Below are positions 60,217-62,887 of a stretch of DNA of 62,887 nt, in pieces. Each line of letters starts with the position of its first letter. The stretch's first letter is position 1. The notes beneath the pieces are model-generated. The model worked only from the letters and a program-made list of their open reading frames with translations. It did no database searches and was not told the DNA's origin. The DNA lies in assembly GCF_012912105.1 (NCBI RefSeq), contig NZ_QMEA01000099.1, positions 1 to 62,887 of the forward strand. The letters run 5' to 3'. The DNA is from Brasilonema sp. UFV-L1. Its GTDB lineage: Bacteria > Cyanobacteriota > Cyanobacteriia > Cyanobacteriales > Nostocaceae. The translations under genes and the position numbers were made by a program.

Positions 60217-60902
60217 TTCGCTTGTTATTGGTAGACGACCAAATCATTATTCGTCAGGGCTTAAAAAGTTTGTTGGAGTCAAAGCCCGATTTTCAGATTG
60301 TAGGTGAGGCAGAAAATGGTGAAAGTGCGATTTCTATTCTGGAAGGCTTCGCGAATACCCAAGCAGAAGGTTTAAAACCAGATTTGGTCTTGATGGATGT
60401 CCGTATGCCTGTCATGGATGGTGTAGCCGCAACTGAAGTCATTTCTCAGCGTTTTCCGAGGGTGAAAGTGTTAGTTTTGACGACTTTTGATGATGATGAA
60501 TATATCTCACAAGCGATGCGATTTGGAGCAAGGGGTTATTTATTAAAAGATACACCTTTAGAACAATTGGCAAATGCTATCCGATTGGTTCATCAAGGGT
60601 ACACTCAGCTGGGACCAGGGTTATTTGAAAAAGTCTTGTCTCCTTTACTACACTCTGCTACACCAAAACCTTCAACTGACTTACCTGGGCTTGCTGAACT
60701 GACTCCAAGAGAAAAAGAAGTTTTGCGTTTAATTGCTAGTGGTGCTAGCAATCGAGAAATTGCAAAATCTCTCTACATTACAGAGAGAACAGTGAAAAAT
60801 CACGTGACGAGTATTCTTAGTCGGTTAAATTTACGCGATCGCACCCAAGCTGCTATCTTTGCTAATTCTTGTCTATCGCTGTTGGAAAATTCTCCTAAAT
60901 AA
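60213..60902 (+). CDS. NarL/LuxR-type response regulator
   Basis: The 229-residue protein has a receiver domain (about 1-125). Phospho-acceptor Asp is in DLVLMDVRMPVMDG, and the signalling Lys is in GYLLKDTP. The C-terminal LuxR-type helix-turn-helix has LTPREKEVLRLIASGASNRE followed by SLYITERTVKNHVTSILSRL. I use the ATG at 60213, not the frame opening at 60171 inside the kinase gene. Targets are unknown; the nearest downstream gene is on the opposite strand. Confidence 0.95.
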   Translation: MIRLLLVDDQIIIRQGLKSLLESKPDFQIVGEAENGESAISILEGFANTQAEGLKPDLVLMDVRMPVMDGVAATEVISQRFPRVKVLVLTTFDDDEYISQAMRFGARGYLLKDTPLEQLANAIRLVHQGYTQLGPGLFEKVLSPLLHSATPKPSTDLPGLAELTPREKEVLRLIASGASNREIAKSLYITERTVKNHVTSILSRLNLRDRTQAAIFANSCLSLLENSPK

Positions 60903-60932
60903 TTAATTTCTGATTTTCATCTGTTGTTGACG

Positions 60933-61286
60933 TCAATAAGTACCTACTGCTTGATCGAAACGCAACATTTCTAAGCTTCTGTCCCCATAAACTCCTTCTA
61001 TCTGCTGACGACAGCAGTCAATCGCAAAATCGTTTAACTCTTCTGGTTCAATACCATACATATCCTGAAAAACTTCTGATTCTACACGGCAAAATCGCGG
61101 ACGATTTGCGTAGATGCGACATTCTCGCGAATCTTTGTCGAAATTTATACACCATCCTCCTTCACCAACCATGCTCAGATACAGTTCCAGTTCTTCTGGT
61201 AATAAATACTCATCCAAGTCAGGACGATCTGCTGGGTCAAGATGACAGCAGGCTCCACATTGCTTAACACATTGCCAAGTTGCCAT
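60933..61286 (-). CDS. YkgJ family cysteine-cluster protein
   Basis: The 117-residue protein has the family's metal-binding cysteines: CVKQCGACC near residues 6-14, a Cys in GGWCINF, CRIYANRPRFCR and a later CC pair near residue 91. Members are thought to bind zinc or an iron-sulfur cluster. The function is not established. It is conserved next to photosystem genes in cyanobacteria by my recollection, and here it is divergent from psb30 with 148 bases between the starts. Confidence 0.9.
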   Translation of the reverse strand: MATWQCVKQCGACCHLDPADRPDLDEYLLPEELELYLSMVGEGGWCINFDKDSRECRIYANRPRFCRVESEVFQDMYGIEPEELNDFAIDCCRQQIEGVYGDRSLEMLRFDQAVGTY

Positions 61287-61434
61287 GACGAAAACCTGTT
61301 CTAAATAAACTACATTGTTTCAGTCTGTATCGTTTTTTTTATAATTTTGTTAAGTAAATTAAAGATGACGGGCGATCGCCGGATATGATCTATTGCGGGT
61401 TTTGCAGTTACATCCCTTTTTTCAAGGAGGACAA

Positions 61435-61566
61435 ATGGACGCTATATTCAACACTCTAGGCAGTATTCATTGGGAAGTCATTTTCCAGCTACTTTTTGTT
61501 GCACTCATTATGTTAGCTGGTCCTGCAGTCATTTTTGTGCTGGCATTTCGCAACGGCGACCTATAA
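61435..61566 (+). CDS. psb30: Photosystem II reaction centre protein Psb30 (Ycf12)
   Basis: A 43-residue protein, [16 protein letters not shown] with one membrane helix ([20 protein letters not shown]) and a short positively charged end AFRNGDL. This pattern matches Psb30/Ycf12, a small subunit at the edge of the photosystem II core that helps stabilise it. AAGGAGG lies five bases before the ATG. The short length hides it from ordinary gene finding. It stands alone between the YkgJ-type gene and recJ. Confidence 0.93.
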   Translation: MDAIFNTLGSIHWEVIFQLLFVALIMLAGPAVIFVLAFRNGDL

Positions 61567-61598
61567 GAGTACTCTTGCTATGAGTGCTGAGTTCGGAG

Positions 61599-62887
61599 TC
61601 ATTCCCACTCAGCATTCTGATTGCTCAAAGAAGTTGATAACGCTTGAAAAGCTGTTTGAATAATTTGGTCGTATTGGGGTTGAGAAACATCAACCTCTAC
61701 AGCTTCCTGACGACTAGTTCCCAGTAAACCGATGGTGTGTCCTAGCTGAACAGCTAAGATATGACCTTCAGGATTTCCGATTCTTAATTCTGGTACAGAA
61801 CCGTTTTTATAAATCCCACACTTGTAGTGACGTTGTTCGTACTCAAAGGCGCTTCTTAATGGCGCTGATTGTGCGGCGAAAAAAATGTGAGGTTGAGTTG
61901 GAAGTCTGACGCCAAGCAACTCCAACTCAATAGTTGTATTGCCATTGAAGTGGTTTTCTCTGAGTTTGTAAGCGATATCGAGTCGCGACGGTAGAGGAAA
62001 GTACTCACGCCAGCGCCAGGCGATCGCCTTAATTTTGTACTCTAAATCATCAATAGTTTGTGCTAAAGTCAGCTTGAGATGACCCTTACCCACAGTTGCT
62101 TGCTCAATGACTCGAACATGAGATGTCCAAAAAACTGGATCTGGGTTATCGATTCCACATGGCTCTAAAACATGAAGCTGTTGATAAAGCTGAGGATGAA
62201 TTTGACTGAGGTTGGCAGATGTGTCAATCCTCAGAAGTGGTTTGAGGTGCTGAGGTTCTAGACACTGATTTGCAAATTCACTCAGACTTGATCGCAACGC
62301 CTCTAAATTTTCGGATGGTAAAGAGAAGCCTCCAGCGGCTTTATGTCCGCCAAATTTGCCAAGCAAATCCCGACAATATTCTAAAGCCTCGAACACATGG
62401 AACTCTGGAATTCCACGTGCTGAACCGCGAATGTGCGTCTCATCCTCGTATGTCCCAATAAACACCGGAACACCGTAGCGTTCCACCAAGCGAGAAGCAA
62501 CGATACCAATCACACCATGATGCCAGTTAGGTTGTACAATTACCAAAACACGGTTTTGCTGTAGAGAAGCAAGGTAGCACGTCTCTACAATTTCTCTTGC
62601 CTCATTCTCAATTTGCTCACACATTTCCTGACGCTGGCGGTTAATTGCTTCACACTGCATCGCCCGCTCTTGCGCTATCCCCATATCATCAGTCGTCAGC
62701 AATTCAATGACAATCTGTGGATCCGCAATACGACCAATTGCATTAATTCTAGGACCTAACCGAAAGCCAATATCCTCCGGCTTCAATGATTTTGAATTTT
62801 GAATTTTATTCGCGTACCGTGCCCTTTGGGGATATTTTGAATTTAAGGAACTAGAAGTTATACTAATCCCTCCCATCTCCCCACCTC
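61599..62887 (-). CDS. recJ: Single-stranded-DNA-specific exonuclease RecJ, 3' portion (5' end outside window)
   Basis: The frame is open to the end of the window, so the N-terminal DHH domain is missing. What remains includes IGFRLGPRINAIGRI, the DHHA1 domain with IVQPNWHHGVIGIVASRLVE and LLGKFGGHKAAGGFSL, and the OB-fold region with GIDNPDPVFWTS (C-terminal). RecJ degrades single-stranded DNA 5' to 3' during recombination and repair. Before IGFRLG the text is not RecJ-like (YPQRARYANKIQNSKS). It comes from a repeat inserted near 62787-62887 that contains ATTCAAA units and keeps the frame open. Confidence 0.9.
   Translation of the reverse strand, partial: GGEMGGISITSSSLNSKYPQRARYANKIQNSKSLKPEDIGFRLGPRINAIGRIADPQIVIELLTTDDMGIAQERAMQCEAINRQRQEMCEQIENEAREIVETCYLASLQQNRVLVIVQPNWHHGVIGIVASRLVERYGVPVFIGTYEDETHIRGSARGIPEFHVFEALEYCRDLLGKFGGHKAAGGFSLPSENLEALRSSLSEFANQCLEPQHLKPLLRIDTSANLSQIHPQLYQQLHVLEPCGIDNPDPVFWTSHVRVIEQATVGKGHLKLTLAQTIDDLEYKIKAIAWRWREYFPLPSRLDIAYKLRENHFNGNTTIELELLGVRLPTQPHIFFAAQSAPLRSAFEYEQRHYKCGIYKNGSVPELRIGNPEGHILAVQLGHTIGLLGTSRQEAVEVDVSQPQYDQIIQTAFQALSTSLSNQNAEWE

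Overview
The window is chromosomal DNA from a filamentous, heterocyst-type cyanobacterium (Nostocales; the gene content suggests a Scytonema/Tolypothrix/Nostoc-like strain). The evidence is the photosystem II gene psb30, many HIP1 octamers (GCGATCGC), heptameric tandem repeats, PEP-CTERM proteins, DUF2808 and DUF4114 proteins, cyanobacterial Ser/Thr kinases and abundant small palindromic repeats. No tRNA, rRNA or CRISPR array was seen.

Layout. 1-10.6 kb: kinase C-terminus, GNAT acetyltransferase, a large secreted haemagglutinin-type protein, a DUF202 membrane protein, an Rrf2 regulator divergent from cysE, azlD with a wrecked azlC, and a PrmA-type methyltransferase. 10.6-19.4 kb: a long non-coding leader and the first DAHP synthase, a Ser/Thr kinase, a SulP anion transporter and an IS607-type element with tnpA and an intact tnpB. 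19.4-22.6 kb: two paralogous lectin-like proteins and a dead third copy. 24.3-26.1 kb: tyrA and aroH. 26.7-29.8 kb: four tandem PEP-CTERM paralogues. 30.2-44.1 kb: a nine-gene, single-strand biosynthetic cluster. 46.5-62.9 kb: ArsR/SRPBCC pair, cupin, ClpP and a broken ClpR-like copy, epimerase plus peptide-binding protein, hydrolase, DUF2808 protein, PEP-CTERM amidase, half-size GDT1 proteins, a two-component system, psb30 and recJ.

The central system is the 30.2-44.1 kb cluster, read from 44.1 down to 30.2 kb: DAHP synthase, aromatic ammonia-lyase, three cytochrome P450s, CoA ligase, ThDP-dependent carboligase, KASIII-like condensing enzyme and flavin-dependent halogenase. The lyase carries Tyr-His where the A. 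variabilis PAL has Phe-Leu, which predicts tyrosine ammonia-lyase activity. The condensing enzyme keeps its Cys and Asn but has Asn in place of the catalytic His. This gene set (TAL, CoA ligase, ThDP enzyme, KASIII-like enzyme) is what I recall for the furanolide (cyanobacterin-type) gamma-butyrolactone pathway. I therefore infer a chlorinated furanolide cluster. A second DAHP synthase, a T-protein-like TyrA and an AroH chorismate mutase lie on the flank and would feed tyrosine and 4-hydroxyphenylpyruvate into it. No O-methyltransferase is present in the window, so the product may differ from cyanobacterin.

The flanks are rich in recent decay and small mobile repeats: a MITE-like family in two copies (one within azlC, one upstream of tyrA), a nonsense-broken ClpR-like gene, an 81-bp repeat inserted in frame in a signal-peptide coding region, and a repeat inserted in recJ.
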